From the NCBI GenBank assembly GCA_000531095.1, contig HG799465.1, forward strand, positions 269,874 to 333,873: a stretch of 64,000 nt of DNA, written 5' to 3'. Below the pieces are notes generated by a model. The model was not told the origin of the DNA, did no database searches, and saw only the letters and a list, made by a program, of their open reading frames with translations. The translations under genes were made by a program, and so were the position numbers. Position 1 is the stretch's first letter. Every line of letters begins with the position of its first letter. Origin of the DNA: Gemmata massiliana. Lineage in GTDB: Bacteria; Planctomycetota; Planctomycetia; Gemmatales; Gemmataceae. This document shows, piece by piece, positions 1 to 8,697 of the stretch.

Positions 1-20
1 CGTAAGGGTGAGGGTCGGGT

Positions 21-572
21 ATGGCGTCTTCCGGCGGGCTACCCCAGTTAATCGACGCCCATTATGAAGCCCTCTACCGGTACGCCTACCGACTGAGCGG
101 GTCCGCGGCGGACGCCGAGGATCTGACGCAAGAAACGTTCGGGAAGGCACTCGCCCGGTTGCCCCAGCTCCGCGAACTGGACCGCGCTCGAGCGTGGCTG
201 TTCCGGATCTTGCGGAACCTGTATTTGCACAAAGTGCGGGACCAGAAGCGGCACAAAGTCGTCCCGCTCGATGCTGTGGGCGACCTGCCCCAGCAAACCG
301 GCGACGACTCGGTGCCGGAAATTGACCCGGTGAAGCTCCAGCACGTGCTGGACGAATTGGATGAGACGTTTCGCACGCCCATCATCCTGTTCTATTTTGA
401 AGAGTTCAGTTACCGCGACATTGCCGAGCAAATGGAGTTGCCGATCGGAACCGTGATGTCGCGTTTGGCCCGGGGCAAGGCGTACCTCAGAACCCGCCTC
501 AGCCCGGCCGACGAAGCGGACCGCGAACGGACCGCGCCCGCTCCGAAGAAGGTGACCGATGGACTGCCGTGA
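21..572 (+). CDS. ECF-type RNA polymerase sigma factor
   Basis: This is a 183-residue sigma-70 family factor of the extracytoplasmic-function class, which directs RNA polymerase to a specific regulon. Region 2 spans roughly residues 9-75, with the AEDLTQETF core and a helix carrying RARAWLFRILRN. Region 4 spans about residues 105-160, with the helix-turn-helix YRDIAEQMELPIGTVMSRLA. The length matches the family. The ATG follows a purine-rich AAGGGTGAGGG stretch. The next gene overlaps its last 14 bases and encodes a zinc-finger anti-sigma factor, so the pair is probably co-translated and forms a signalling module. The signal sensed cannot be read from the sequence. Confidence 0.93.
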   Translation: MASSGGLPQLIDAHYEALYRYAYRLSGSAADAEDLTQETFGKALARLPQLRELDRARAWLFRILRNLYLHKVRDQKRHKVVPLDAVGDLPQQTGDDSVPEIDPVKLQHVLDELDETFRTPIILFYFEEFSYRDIAEQMELPIGTVMSRLARGKAYLRTRLSPADEADRERTAPAPKKVTDGLP

Positions 573-1326
573 CGCACAATTTTACCTCCGACTCCGCCGC
601 CACGCGACCGACGAACTCGGTCCGGACGTGACCGGCCCGCTCGACGACCACCTGGCAACGTGCCCGGCGTGCGCCGCGAACGGCCGCGTGATCGCGTCGT
701 TCGACCGCGCCGTTGTGCGGGCCATGATCGCGGTGCCGGTCCCGAGCGGGCTTCGTAGCCAGTTACTGGCCCGCGTCGCCGAGAAACGGGGCGCGGACCT
801 GCGCCGGAAGGCGTACCGGGCCGTGGCCGCTCTCGCCGCATCGGTCCTGTTTGTGGGCATCGCGTTCGGGGTATTCACCAACACGCGCCCCAAAGTCGAC
901 GCCGACGCTCTCGTTCAAAGGGCCGACGAGCAACTGAGCGATCCCGAGCGCTCGACACGCGAGTGGCTCACCGCCCAGAAGCTCCCGGACCGGCTCCCGG
1001 ACGAATGGGGGCTGGACTATTACCTCGTGATGCACCGCGGGCACGAGATGATTAACAGCGAGTACGTGCCGGTGTACGTACCGGTGATCGTGTTCCGGAG
1101 TTCGGACCCGCGCGACCCCACCGCGTTCGCGAAAGTGTATTTGTTCCCCAACAACGGCCGGTTCGACCTCAAGAACGTCCAGGACGCCCAGGCCTCGCTC
1201 ACCACGGCCCGGGTCGTTGTCGGGCAGGGTGATCTGCGCGGCGTGACCTACGTGATTGTCCACACCGGTGGCCCCCACGACGGACTCAAGCAGTTCCGCA
1301 GAAACCTCAACGGCCCTGGGGTCTGA
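559..1326 (+). CDS. zinc-finger transmembrane anti-sigma factor
   Basis: This 255-residue protein is the probable partner and inhibitor of the ECF sigma factor it overlaps by 14 bases. The N-terminus carries the zinc-binding anti-sigma signature H31-x3-C35-x2-C38, with an extra Cys at position 3. One hydrophobic segment at about residues 88-106 should cross the cytoplasmic membrane. It leaves a roughly 145-residue C-terminal domain outside, which is the likely sensor. I do not recognise that outer domain. The arrangement of cytoplasmic ZAS domain, one helix and an outer domain is the standard one for membrane-bound anti-sigma factors. A strong hairpin just after the stop probably ends the operon. 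Confidence 0.88.
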   Translation: MDCRDAQFYLRLRRHATDELGPDVTGPLDDHLATCPACAANGRVIASFDRAVVRAMIAVPVPSGLRSQLLARVAEKRGADLRRKAYRAVAALAASVLFVGIAFGVFTNTRPKVDADALVQRADEQLSDPERSTREWLTAQKLPDRLPDEWGLDYYLVMHRGHEMINSEYVPVYVPVIVFRSSDPRDPTAFAKVYLFPNNGRFDLKNVQDAQASLTTARVVVGQGDLRGVTYVIVHTGGPHDGLKQFRRNLNGPGV

Positions 1327-1346
1327 ACGTCCGCCCTCTGCTTTCC

Positions 1347-1378
1347 ACCGCGCCCCGGTCGCCAGACCGGGGCGCGGT
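1347..1378 (+). terminator. hairpin terminator after the sigma/anti-sigma operon
   Basis: A perfect 14-bp stem (1347-1360 with 1365-1378) closes on a GCCA loop 20 bases after the anti-sigma stop codon. The T-run after it is weak (CATTTG), so this is a stable terminator-like hairpin rather than a textbook intrinsic terminator. Confidence 0.6.
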
Positions 1379-1443
1379 CATTTGCTGCGTACAATTCCCG
1401 TGTCGGTGACGCGCCGACGCTCCACGTCTCATTGAGGTGCATC

Positions 1444-1683
1444 ATGAACATCGAACTGAGGTACTGCTCGCTCTGAGGGTACGAGCCCAAAGCCGTCAGT
1501 TTGACGGCCACGCTGTTGAGCAATTTGAAGCAGAAGATTAAGGGGCTGACCCTCGTCCCCGCGGGCGGCGGGTGCTTTGAGGTGATGCTCGACGGCGAGT
1601 TGATTTACTCGAAACTCAAAACCGGCCAGTTCCCCGACGAACAGACCGTTCTCGAATCCGTCCGGGGCAAATTGAAGAAATAG
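1444..1683 (+). CDS. SelW/Rdx-family selenoprotein with in-frame UGA (selenocysteine)
   Basis: Read from ATG 1444 through an in-frame TGA at 1474-1476 to TAG 1681, this gives an 80-residue protein of the SelT/SelW/SelH (Rdx) thioredoxin-like family. The family redox motif CxxC/CxxU falls at residues 8-11 (C-S-L-U), followed by the GY.P turn. Downstream are the family blocks LTLVP..GG.FEV and LIYSK..G.FP. A GAGGTG ribosome site lies 4 bases before the ATG. A conventional reading would place a 60-residue product at TTG 1501 and lose the redox motif and the first beta strand. Family knowledge says bacterial members often carry Sec here. The SECIS-like hairpin immediately downstream supports this. 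The role is probably thiol redox; the partner is unknown. selA, selB, selC and selD are not in this window. Confidence 0.8.
1492..1508 (+). promoter_or_regulatory. candidate bacterial SECIS hairpin
   Basis: A perfect 7-bp stem (GCCGTCA with TGACGGC) closes on a 3-base GTT loop inside the coding region. It begins 15 bases after the UGA, and its loop G lies 23 bases after it. Bacterial SECIS elements sit just downstream of the UGA and present a loop G to SelB at about this distance. The assignment rests on position and structure only. Confidence 0.6.
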
Positions 1684-1808
1684 CCTCGATCGTTCGTCAC
1701 AACTCCCAGCAACGGCTCGAAATCCGTGCGCCAAAGGACTGGCGCATTGCGTTTCTTCCGCATCACGGTGATAATTTCGTCGGTCCCACCCCTCTCATGG
1801 AGACCGCT

Positions 1809-3464
1809 ATGCCCCGCCGGTCACTTGTTGTGCCGTTCGGCATTCTGTTCACGTGTCTCGTGCTCGTTCCGGCCTGCAAGAAAAAGCCGGCTCCTACTGC
1901 GGCCCCCCCGGAGCCGAGTGCTCCCACGAGCACCGTCAGTTCCGATTACCTGCTGTTCGCCCACCTGAACGTGAAAGACATCCGCGACGGTGCCATCTTC
2001 ACCGAGGTGAAGCAAGCGTTCGCAAAGGCAGGCGGCGGGTCCGATTGGGACCAACTCGAAGGTCGAATCGGTCGCGAGACCGGGGTCAAACCGACCGATG
2101 TCGACGCGGTGACTGTCTGCGTGACCGAGGCTCCGGCGCGAGGGGAGCCGAACTTCGTCCTGATCGTCGCGGCCAACAAGCCGATACCCAAAACCTCTGC
2201 TTTCGGGCTGAACCCGCAAGCGAAGCCCGACGCCCGCGGCTTCTACCAGATGCCGGGCGGGGGACTCATTCACTTCCCGAACGACAAGACGGCGGTTCTA
2301 CTCAGCCCGGCACTCGTTCCGCAGTATCTGGAAGGGTACGCCAAGAACCAAACTAGCGGTTGGCCGCTTACCCCGGACCTCACGCGATCCGCCGCGGGGC
2401 ACACGGCATTCGTAGTCGCTCGGTTGGACAAGTTGCCAGCCGAAGCGCGAAACGGCAACGAATTTAAAGATTTCGCACCATTCCTGACCGCTCGTACTGT
2501 CACCGTGACGGCCGACTTGAAGGGTAAGGAACTGAGCACTACGGCCCGCGTCACGTTCCCGGACGCGACCGCGGCCGGCCGAGCCAAAGAAAAGGGCCAA
2601 GAGCTAATCAAAATGGCGACCAGCGAGGTCGAGAAGCTCATGACGAGCAAATCCGACTTCGCGGCCGTGCTACCCGCTGTTAAGGAAGCTCACCGCGCAC
2701 TCCAGGCGGCCAGGGTCGAAGTGTCCGGGTCGGACCTGACCCTCGCGGCCGGCTACAAGGTCGACTTCGACCTTGGGCAAATGGTCACCGAGGCCGTGAA
2801 GAAGGTCCGGGGTTCGGCCGAAAAAATAACGACCACCAACAACTTCAAGCAGATCGGAATCGCCCTGCACAGCTACCACGACGCAAACGGCCAGGTTCCC
2901 GTACATGGAGTCGGGCCAAAGGGCGCGCTGCTCACAACGTCGCTCTTCGATAAGACGAATAAGAAACCGCAGCCGCTCTTGAGTTGGCGCGTCGCGATTC
3001 TGCCGTACCTCGAACAGGACAACCTCTACCGACAGTTCAAGCTCGACGAACCGTGGGACAGCGAGCACAACAAGAAACTCATCGACAAGATGCCCAAAGT
3101 GTTCGCACCGGTCGGTAAACCGGGCAAGCCGGGCTACACCCACACGCAGATGGTCGTTGGCCCGAACGCTCTACAACTGCCGTCCGTCCGTATCCCCACC
3201 TCGTTCCCGGACGGCACGTCGAACACAATTGCGGCTATCGAGGCGGCCGAACCGGTCATCTGGACCAAGCCGGACGACGTGATGTTGCCGGGCGCCGCAC
3301 TGCCGAAGGATCTCAAGAAGAAGTTCGGCGGATTGCAGCCGGGTGGGTTCACCGTTGTGATGTGGGACGGCTCGGCCCGATTCATCCCCGATACGGTCAG
3401 CGAACGAACCCTCGGCCTGCTTCTCAATCCAAAGGACGATCAGGTGATTCCGTCCGACTGGTGA
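1809..3464 (+). CDS. DUF1559-containing lipoprotein
   Basis: This 551-residue protein starts with a lipoprotein signal peptide: a basic MPRRS, a hydrophobic stretch, and a lipobox ending LVPAC with the modified Cys near residue 23. ATG 1809 is preferred over ATG 1797 because GGAGA sits 6 bases before it. The C-terminal half is the planctomycete DUF1559 domain. It shows the conserved NNFKQIGIALHSYHD block, the SWRVAILPYLEQ block and a late WDGSARFI motif. DUF1559 is very abundant in planctomycetes and usually follows a type-II pseudopilin signal. Here it is fused instead behind a lipoprotein N-terminal region of about 340 residues that I cannot assign. It is probably anchored in a membrane. 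No enzymatic function is known. Confidence 0.85.
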   Translation: MPRRSLVVPFGILFTCLVLVPACKKKPAPTAAPPEPSAPTSTVSSDYLLFAHLNVKDIRDGAIFTEVKQAFAKAGGGSDWDQLEGRIGRETGVKPTDVDAVTVCVTEAPARGEPNFVLIVAANKPIPKTSAFGLNPQAKPDARGFYQMPGGGLIHFPNDKTAVLLSPALVPQYLEGYAKNQTSGWPLTPDLTRSAAGHTAFVVARLDKLPAEARNGNEFKDFAPFLTARTVTVTADLKGKELSTTARVTFPDATAAGRAKEKGQELIKMATSEVEKLMTSKSDFAAVLPAVKEAHRALQAARVEVSGSDLTLAAGYKVDFDLGQMVTEAVKKVRGSAEKITTTNNFKQIGIALHSYHDANGQVPVHGVGPKGALLTTSLFDKTNKKPQPLLSWRVAILPYLEQDNLYRQFKLDEPWDSEHNKKLIDKMPKVFAPVGKPGKPGYTHTQMVVGPNALQLPSVRIPTSFPDGTSNTIAAIEAAEPVIWTKPDDVMLPGAALPKDLKKKFGGLQPGGFTVVMWDGSARFIPDTVSERTLGLLLNPKDDQVIPSDW

Positions 3465-3480
3465 AGCGTACAAAACACGA

Positions 3481-3508
3481 GCGGCCCGCCAAAAGGCGGG
3501 CCGCTTTC
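3481..3508. terminator. bidirectional intrinsic terminator
   Basis: A perfect 10-bp G/C stem (3481-3490 with 3495-3504) has an AAAA loop and is followed by TTTCGT. It lies between two convergent genes, the DUF1559 gene on + and the response regulator on -. It could end transcription from both sides. Confidence 0.8.
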
Positions 3509-3524
3509 GTACTCGAATCGCAAG

Positions 3525-4244
3525 TTACGCCCGCTGGACGGACTGGAACAGTTCACTCATCTTCATGCCCAGTGCCAGACAGATCCGGTACAGGGTTTCG
3601 ATCGAGGCCGAGTTCTTGCCCAGTTCGATCTGGCTCAGGTACCCGAGCGAGACTCCGGTGCGGTCGCTCATGTTGGAGAGCGTCAGTGCCAGTGCCTTTC
3701 GGCGCTCGCGGATCGCCGCGCCGAGCGCCTCTTTGAGCGCGTCCTCGGTCATCCGGAGGAGCCCCTGGCTCTCCAGGCACCGGTACACGATCTCGCGGAG
3801 CTGCTCGATCTGGAACGGCTTGGTCAGGTAGTCGCAGGTCTTCGCCCGGAGGCAGTTGATCGCGCTGTCCACCGACGGGTAGCCGGTGACGACGACGATG
3901 TTCGCGTCCGGTTGGTGGTCGCGGATCCAGCCGAACACCTGTTCCGCTTCGAGCCCCGGGAGCACGTAGTCCAGCACGATCAGGTGGTACCGCCGGCCCG
4001 ACGAGAGCGCGGACTCCACCATCATCGGGTCGGACACGACCTCGGTCACGAAGTCGCGGTTGTTGAGCGCGGCCTGGATGACGGCGCACGTGTGCGGGTC
4101 GTCGTCCAGGATGAGAATGTGGATGTCACCCGAGGACTGAAGTTCCCGCGACGCGGGCATCGCTTGTGGTTTCGGCGGCGGCGTCATGATCGGGTACAAC
4201 GGTTTGGGTGTCTGGGTCAAACGGTCCTCAATGTCGTAAGGCAC
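3525..4244 (-). CDS. response regulator: receiver domain fused to an XRE helix-turn-helix
   Basis: In this 239-residue protein a CheY-like receiver occupies about residues 40-160. It has the acidic DDD pocket, the phospho-acceptor Asp in LIVLDYVLPG, and the conserved Lys in LTKPF. A Cro/C1-type helix-turn-helix follows at about residues 178-235 (ERRKALALTLSNMSDRTG, then SLGYLSQIELGKNS). An XRE output domain on a receiver is uncommon; OmpR, NarL or Fis-type outputs are usual. The GTG start is supported by GGAGG 9 bases upstream. It starts 5 bases after the stop of the histidine kinase gene, so the two form a two-component operon. Target promoters are unknown. Confidence 0.88.
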   Translation of the reverse strand: MPYDIEDRLTQTPKPLYPIMTPPPKPQAMPASRELQSSGDIHILILDDDPHTCAVIQAALNNRDFVTEVVSDPMMVESALSSGRRYHLIVLDYVLPGLEAEQVFGWIRDHQPDANIVVVTGYPSVDSAINCLRAKTCDYLTKPFQIEQLREIVYRCLESQGLLRMTEDALKEALGAAIRERRKALALTLSNMSDRTGVSLGYLSQIELGKNSASIETLYRICLALGMKMSELFQSVQRA

Positions 4245-4249
4245 GGTGG

Positions 4250-5482
4250 CTAACCTCCGACCGCGTTAGCGGTGACAGATCCGGACACGGCCGGGGGTCG
4301 GGCGGCCGCCAGCGGCAGCACGACCCGCACCTGAGTGCCGGTTCCGGGTGATGGTACGGGTTCGAGTTGAATTCCCCCGCGGTGCGAACACAGCACCCGG
4401 TAAACGATGGCCAGTCCTAGCCCACGGTGGCGCACTTTAGTGGTAAAGAACGGTTCCACGAACAGCCGCCGCCGCACCTCCGGCTTGATCCCCGGGCCGG
4501 TGTCCGAAACGGTGATTTGGAGGTACCCGCCGACCCCGACGCGCCCCAGGTACCCCCGGGCGTCCGCGTCGCTCAGTTCGACCGGCCGGGCGGAAACCCG
4601 CACCACACCACCCGATGGGCACGCTTCGACGGCGTTTTCCAGCAGGTGCCCGAGCACGATCTGGAGCGGACCGGCCTCGACCGCGGCAGGCGGCAGGTTC
4701 GGTGCGAAGTCTTTTTCGATCCGGATCCCGTTCTGAGCCGCGATCTTCAACCGCGTTTCTTCTTTTGCCAGTGCCAGGCTCACGGTGCCCGGGTTCGGCT
4801 TCACCTGTCCGCTGCGGCTCAGGTGGTGCAGTTGCTGGGTAAATTGAATCCCGCGCTGCCCGACTTTGCCGATCTCGGCTACGAAACTTGCGGGTTGCGA
4901 ACCGGGCTGCAGCAACGGGAGCGTGAGGTCCGAGAACCCGATGATCCCTTGGAGCAAGTTGTCGAAATCGTGCGCCATGCGCCCGGCGATGACGGCGACG
5001 TCACCGAGCCGTTGGTACAGGCGCTCGGGATCGATCACGGGACCGATGAGGGACGAAAGCGCGGGAGCGCGTTCGACGGTCTTGGCCACGAGAGCGAGGT
5101 AGGCCCGCTCTCCGTCGGCCCAGGGCTGCCCGGCGGTCTTCTCGGCCCACAGCACCCCGATCGGGCGCCCGGCCGGTTGGACGGCCGCGAACACGCGCCC
5201 CGTCGTTCCGGGAACCGAGTACAGGACCGTGGACTCGCCGCTCTTGAGCCGGCGCAAGGCATCGGGTACTTCGGGCGGGGCCGGAACGTCGATCTCTAGT
5301 CCGGCCTGAACTGTTTTCGTTACTGAGGCGCTGTCACTGGCCCACACGAACCCGCACGCACGCCACCCGCACGCACGTGCCCAGCCGGACAAGAGTGCAT
5401 CGAACGCGGCCGGCTCGGTGGTTTCTTGCCACCAGTTCGGGACATAAGCGAGTGCAGCAGTTAGCGTTCCGGGTGTGGACAT
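4250..5482 (-). CDS. sensor histidine kinase, cytosolic
   Basis: This 410-residue kinase is presumably the cognate of the receiver-XRE regulator directly downstream. An N-terminal domain of about 160 residues looks GAF-like but is not firmly assignable. The phospho-acceptor helix has the MAHDFDNLLQGIIGF motif near residue 180. The HATPase domain follows, with an N box (LGHLLENAVEACP), a G1 box (VSDTGPGIKPE) and a G2 box (HRGLGLAIVYRV). No transmembrane segment is visible, so the stimulus is probably intracellular. The HDFDNLLQGI form of the H-box is typical of the family that includes NtrB-like and planctomycete hybrid kinases. Confidence 0.88.
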   Translation of the reverse strand: MSTPGTLTAALAYVPNWWQETTEPAAFDALLSGWARACGWRACGFVWASDSASVTKTVQAGLEIDVPAPPEVPDALRRLKSGESTVLYSVPGTTGRVFAAVQPAGRPIGVLWAEKTAGQPWADGERAYLALVAKTVERAPALSSLIGPVIDPERLYQRLGDVAVIAGRMAHDFDNLLQGIIGFSDLTLPLLQPGSQPASFVAEIGKVGQRGIQFTQQLHHLSRSGQVKPNPGTVSLALAKEETRLKIAAQNGIRIEKDFAPNLPPAAVEAGPLQIVLGHLLENAVEACPSGGVVRVSARPVELSDADARGYLGRVGVGGYLQITVSDTGPGIKPEVRRRLFVEPFFTTKVRHRGLGLAIVYRVLCSHRGGIQLEPVPSPGTGTQVRVVLPLAAARPPAVSGSVTANAVGG

Positions 5483-5929
5483 CTACGGCTCTCCGGACCG
5501 TCGGCATGAACGAGTTCGGCCGGGTTTGGTGCGACCTGAATTCAGGGAATTCATCCTGTATCTAGAACGGGCGTGAACGAAGTCAACCGGGTTATATCGC
5601 TTCAGCCGAATCGACGGATCACGCGGGGAGATAGGACCGATACAGAGACACTAACAACAGTATGCTACTAACTGAGTTAGCGATCCGGAGCCGGGATGCG
5701 AATTACAAAATTAACAGCAAACTGCGAGCCGAAAGTGATTGCTAATTTTGTCGTTCCCGGAGCGAAAAATGCAAACAGGCTTGGGAAATCACTTCATACA
5801 AGAAGAACGCTGGGAACTGTCTACCTGTGCGGTCACTACCGCTGATGTACCCTGAAAAAGTAACGCCGGATGGGAGCCAAAGTCTCCCACCCGGCTCCGA
5901 TTTCCAGGATCGTCGCGGTAATCCCGGCG
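5483..5929. other. 447-bp intergenic region upstream of the two-component operon
   Basis: This lies between the kinase start and the end of the HEAT-repeat gene. It is clearly less GC-rich than its surroundings, especially about 5640-5820, and holds no convincing ORF. It should contain the promoter of the minus-strand kinase-regulator operon. The hairpin at 5866-5894 belongs to the neighbouring gene. I see nothing else definite. Confidence 0.5.
5866..5894 (-). terminator. intrinsic terminator of the HEAT-repeat gene
   Basis: An 11-bp stem (5866-5876 with 5884-5894, one G-U pair) lies 35 bases after the HEAT-repeat stop, read on the minus strand. It is followed by a T-run (ACTTTTTC), as expected for a Rho-independent terminator. 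Confidence 0.7.
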
Positions 5930-7141
5930 CTACTGTTTCTTTTCGGGGTCTTTCTTTGGCTCCGGTTTCTTCTCGATCTTCCGAATCGCGATCCCGGCCG
6001 CTTCACGAACCTTCACTTGTGGGTCCGCGAGACGCAATCGCAGCGCAACAATCGTTTCCAGTGCCTCGGCTTTCACTCCCTTGTCGGGTGACATGAGATC
6101 AACGCCGAGGTGATCGTACCCCAACGCGGCGATCTCTTCGACGAGTGCAAGACGCACCTCGAAATCGGGCTGTTTGGACGGGTCGAGTAACGGGCGCAGC
6201 TCCTTGAGCCGGGCTTTCACTCCCGTCGGCCCGAGGGCCGACCCAAACGCTCGCACCGCGTCCACGCGGATGTCCTTCGTTTTGTCGGTCGTCGCTAGTT
6301 TGAATAAATCCTCTACGGCTGGGGCCGCGGCCGCCCCGAATGTCCCGAGGGTTCGTGCGGCACCTCGGCGCACCTCGTCCTCGGCGTCGGTAAGAGCGAC
6401 AGTCAGCGCTTTAACGATCGGGTCGGACTTCTCCGCGAGTAACCCGATCGAAGCGAGTAGTTCGCGCCGGATATCGAGATCCTTTTCCGCACTGAGCATC
6501 GCGGCCATCGTTTCAGCGACGGTGGTCCCGGCTTCGGGAGTGACCCGCCCGAGTGCGTAAACCGCAGCAACACGAACCGACTTGGTAGTGTCTTTGAGTA
6601 ACGGAATTAGTTCCGGAGCGGCCGATTTCGCCATCGCTCCGGCGAGTGCAAGGGCTTCTGCGGCGGCGATCCGAACCGCCGGCTCGGGATCTTTGAGCGC
6701 GGGCGTCAGAGATTCGACCCCGGCCGCGCACACGACAGGAAACTTGACCATCGCGGCGATGATCTCTTTGCGAACCTTCGATTCCTTCTCTGTTTTGAGC
6801 ACGTCGATCAGCGCCGGGGCGCCGTACTGTTTCATGTCCTCTTCGCGGAGCCCCGCGATCACGATCGCAGCTTGGGCGCGAACGGCCGCGCTCTTGTCGC
6901 TCCGGAGTACCGTGGTGACGTACTCGATCGCGCCCGTTCGGCGCTCCATGATCCAGATTTTGCCCAGCGCATCGATCGCCAACGAGCGCTGCCGAACGGA
7001 CTGCCCGGTCTGGGCAATGCTCGCCCACTCGCTGAACTTCTTGCCCTCGTAAACCGGGTCTTTGTCGTCCGCACTTATCTTGCTACCCGCCAGTACGACG
7101 AGCGCACACGCACTAACGACCCGTATGGTGGTAGCGAACAT
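5930..7141 (-). CDS. secreted HEAT-repeat protein
   Basis: This is a 403-residue protein with a Sec-type signal peptide (MFATTIRVVSACALVVLAGS, cleavage near SKISA-DDK). The mature part is a series of alpha-helical HEAT/PBS-lyase-like repeats. Recurrent units contain D..VRRGAARTLG, AVRIAAAEALALAG and SVRVAAVYALGRV. The start at 7141 is chosen because it begins the signal peptide and has GGGGA upstream; an upstream in-frame ATG would add a non-hydrophobic leader. Such proteins serve as protein-binding scaffolds, in the periplasm here if the signal works. The C-terminus is very Lys/Pro/Glu-rich. No catalytic motif is seen. Confidence 0.82.
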   Translation of the reverse strand: MFATTIRVVSACALVVLAGSKISADDKDPVYEGKKFSEWASIAQTGQSVRQRSLAIDALGKIWIMERRTGAIEYVTTVLRSDKSAAVRAQAAIVIAGLREEDMKQYGAPALIDVLKTEKESKVRKEIIAAMVKFPVVCAAGVESLTPALKDPEPAVRIAAAEALALAGAMAKSAAPELIPLLKDTTKSVRVAAVYALGRVTPEAGTTVAETMAAMLSAEKDLDIRRELLASIGLLAEKSDPIVKALTVALTDAEDEVRRGAARTLGTFGAAAAPAVEDLFKLATTDKTKDIRVDAVRAFGSALGPTGVKARLKELRPLLDPSKQPDFEVRLALVEEIAALGYDHLGVDLMSPDKGVKAEALETIVALRLRLADPQVKVREAAGIAIRKIEKKPEPKKDPEKKQ

Positions 7142-7276
7142 GCTGTGGTCCCCGGAGCGACTGTTCAGCCAATCCCGATGATATGACGGACGTGACGAGC
7201 TGGTCAAACAGTTTCACCGCGTGGCCATTGCGTGCCCGGAACGAGAATCGCGATGCAATGAACCCGCACCAAAACT

Positions 7277-7312
7277 TCGTGTGTGGTGACTAACCGAAGT
7301 CACCACACACGA
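7277..7312 (-). terminator. hairpin terminator after the zinc-ribbon membrane protein
   Basis: A perfect 14-bp inverted repeat (7277-7290 with 7299-7312) with an 8-base loop lies just downstream of the minus-strand gene ending at 7325. In that direction it is followed by AAGTTTTGG. It probably stops transcription before the HEAT-repeat gene. Confidence 0.65.
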
Positions 7313-7324
7313 ACGAGTACGGCG

Positions 7325-8536
7325 TTACGCACCGTCTTCGACGGTGCGTATAAAATCGCGGGCCGCCACACGGACCCCACGAACCGCTCGCCAGTACGCG
7401 CCCACCAGGATCAGCCAACCGATTAGCAGCGCGGCCTGCTCGTACATTAACCGGTCTTCGACCGGCTGAATTTGCGGTTGCAGGTGGATCTTGTACTGAT
7501 CTAACCCGAACAGCACCAGTACGGGGATCAGAGCGCAGAGAAAACCGAAGAACCCGACCGCACGAGCGACACTCGGCCGCTTCAGCGCCAATCCGCTCGC
7601 CGTCAGAGCCGTGAGGAACCAGAACTCCGCGAGCGGTGTGCAAAGCAAGAACGCCGTCCGCGCGTACTTCGCTTCCTCGGCAAACGATGCCTTCTCGCAC
7701 ACGGCGTAACCGAGAAGCGATACGAACGACACCAGCGCGAGCAACCCGCTCAAGGCAAACAACCCGCGCGAGCCGCTGTTCCGCGGGCCACCGCTGCTAA
7801 CGAGCCGGCCAATGGTCAACAGGAAGCCGGCCATGAAAACCGGCACCCCATACGCCAATATGTTGATTTCCTCAGTCTTCGAGAGCGGGATCGCGTCCGG
7901 TCCGCCGGAGTTGATGTACCCGTCGATCCGGACCCACCCCTCGCCCTTCGGCAGTTCGCCAACGGCCCGAGTGTACACCGCTTTGCCGAAGCCGACGAAC
8001 CCGAGCAGGGCGACGAAAAGCAGCGCGAATTGCACCCAGAACAACCCGCGCCGAACGGCGGCCCACTTCTTCGCGAGTACTTGGTCGGGCGTTTTTTCCG
8101 TACTCGTTGCACTCGGTTTCGGCTCGGGTCTCGCGGGTTTGGGGCGCGGTTTGGCCCCGCGATCACGAGTGGGAAGCGGTTTCGGTTCGGGTTCCTGATC
8201 CGGTTCCGGCTCCGGGGGCGGAGCGGGAGGATGAGACGAACTAAAGGCCCGCGCCGGTGCGGTCGGAACGGGAGCGGTCGGTACCGACGCGGCCGGAACC
8301 GCGCCCCAATCTTCGGGCGGTGCAACCGGGGCCGGGCGCAGCGGGGACGCTGCGCGCGACGGCGGTGGGGCGACGGGTGGGAGCGGAGCGGTCGGGGCAC
8401 CAGCCGAAGCCGATTCTTCGGACGTGGGCACCGGCACAGCCGCCTGACAGTACGGGCACTTTACCCGCTTTCCAGCGGATTCGTCCCGCGCCCGGAACCG
8501 TTTCCCGCACGACGGGCAACCCAACGTAATCGGCAT
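7325..8536 (-). CDS. zinc-ribbon, proline-rich, polytopic membrane protein
   Basis: This 403-residue protein has three parts. First is an N-terminal zinc ribbon with two CxxC knuckles (C7/C10 and C27/C30; GCPSCGKRF and VKCPYCQA). Second is a low-complexity Pro/Ala/Glu-rich linker from about residue 31 to 165. Third is a C-terminal region with about six hydrophobic segments. The combination of a short MJ0042-like zinc ribbon, a Pro-rich linker and membrane helices is very common in Gemmata-group planctomycetes, but its function is unknown. The start at 8536 is chosen because it places the zinc ribbon at the very N-terminus, as in relatives; the open frame extends 63 codons further without family resemblance. 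Confidence 0.72.
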   Translation of the reverse strand: MPITLGCPSCGKRFRARDESAGKRVKCPYCQAAVPVPTSEESASAGAPTAPLPPVAPPPSRAASPLRPAPVAPPEDWGAVPAASVPTAPVPTAPARAFSSSHPPAPPPEPEPDQEPEPKPLPTRDRGAKPRPKPARPEPKPSATSTEKTPDQVLAKKWAAVRRGLFWVQFALLFVALLGFVGFGKAVYTRAVGELPKGEGWVRIDGYINSGGPDAIPLSKTEEINILAYGVPVFMAGFLLTIGRLVSSGGPRNSGSRGLFALSGLLALVSFVSLLGYAVCEKASFAEEAKYARTAFLLCTPLAEFWFLTALTASGLALKRPSVARAVGFFGFLCALIPVLVLFGLDQYKIHLQPQIQPVEDRLMYEQAALLIGWLILVGAYWRAVRGVRVAARDFIRTVEDGA

Positions 8537-8697
8537 GGCGACGAACTCCCGGCTAACAGCAAGTCTGTGGTGCGCGCCCCAACAGGTACGTCTGTGTCGA
8601 CATGGTAAGCCCGAACGCAGCACGGAAAAACCCCGGGCGCGGGAAAAATCGTCTGCGGAGGTTCCGCAAAATGCGACCGTACCGCACCGCCGAGTAC

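Noticed and set aside
1501..1683. TTG-initiated 60-codon ORF as the real gene
   Set aside because: It would cut the SelW family motif off at the UGA. The upstream frame matches the family and has its own ribosome site.
4427..5299. 290-codon plus-strand frame over the histidine kinase
   Set aside because: Antisense shadow of the kinase, which has intact H, N, G1 and G2 boxes.
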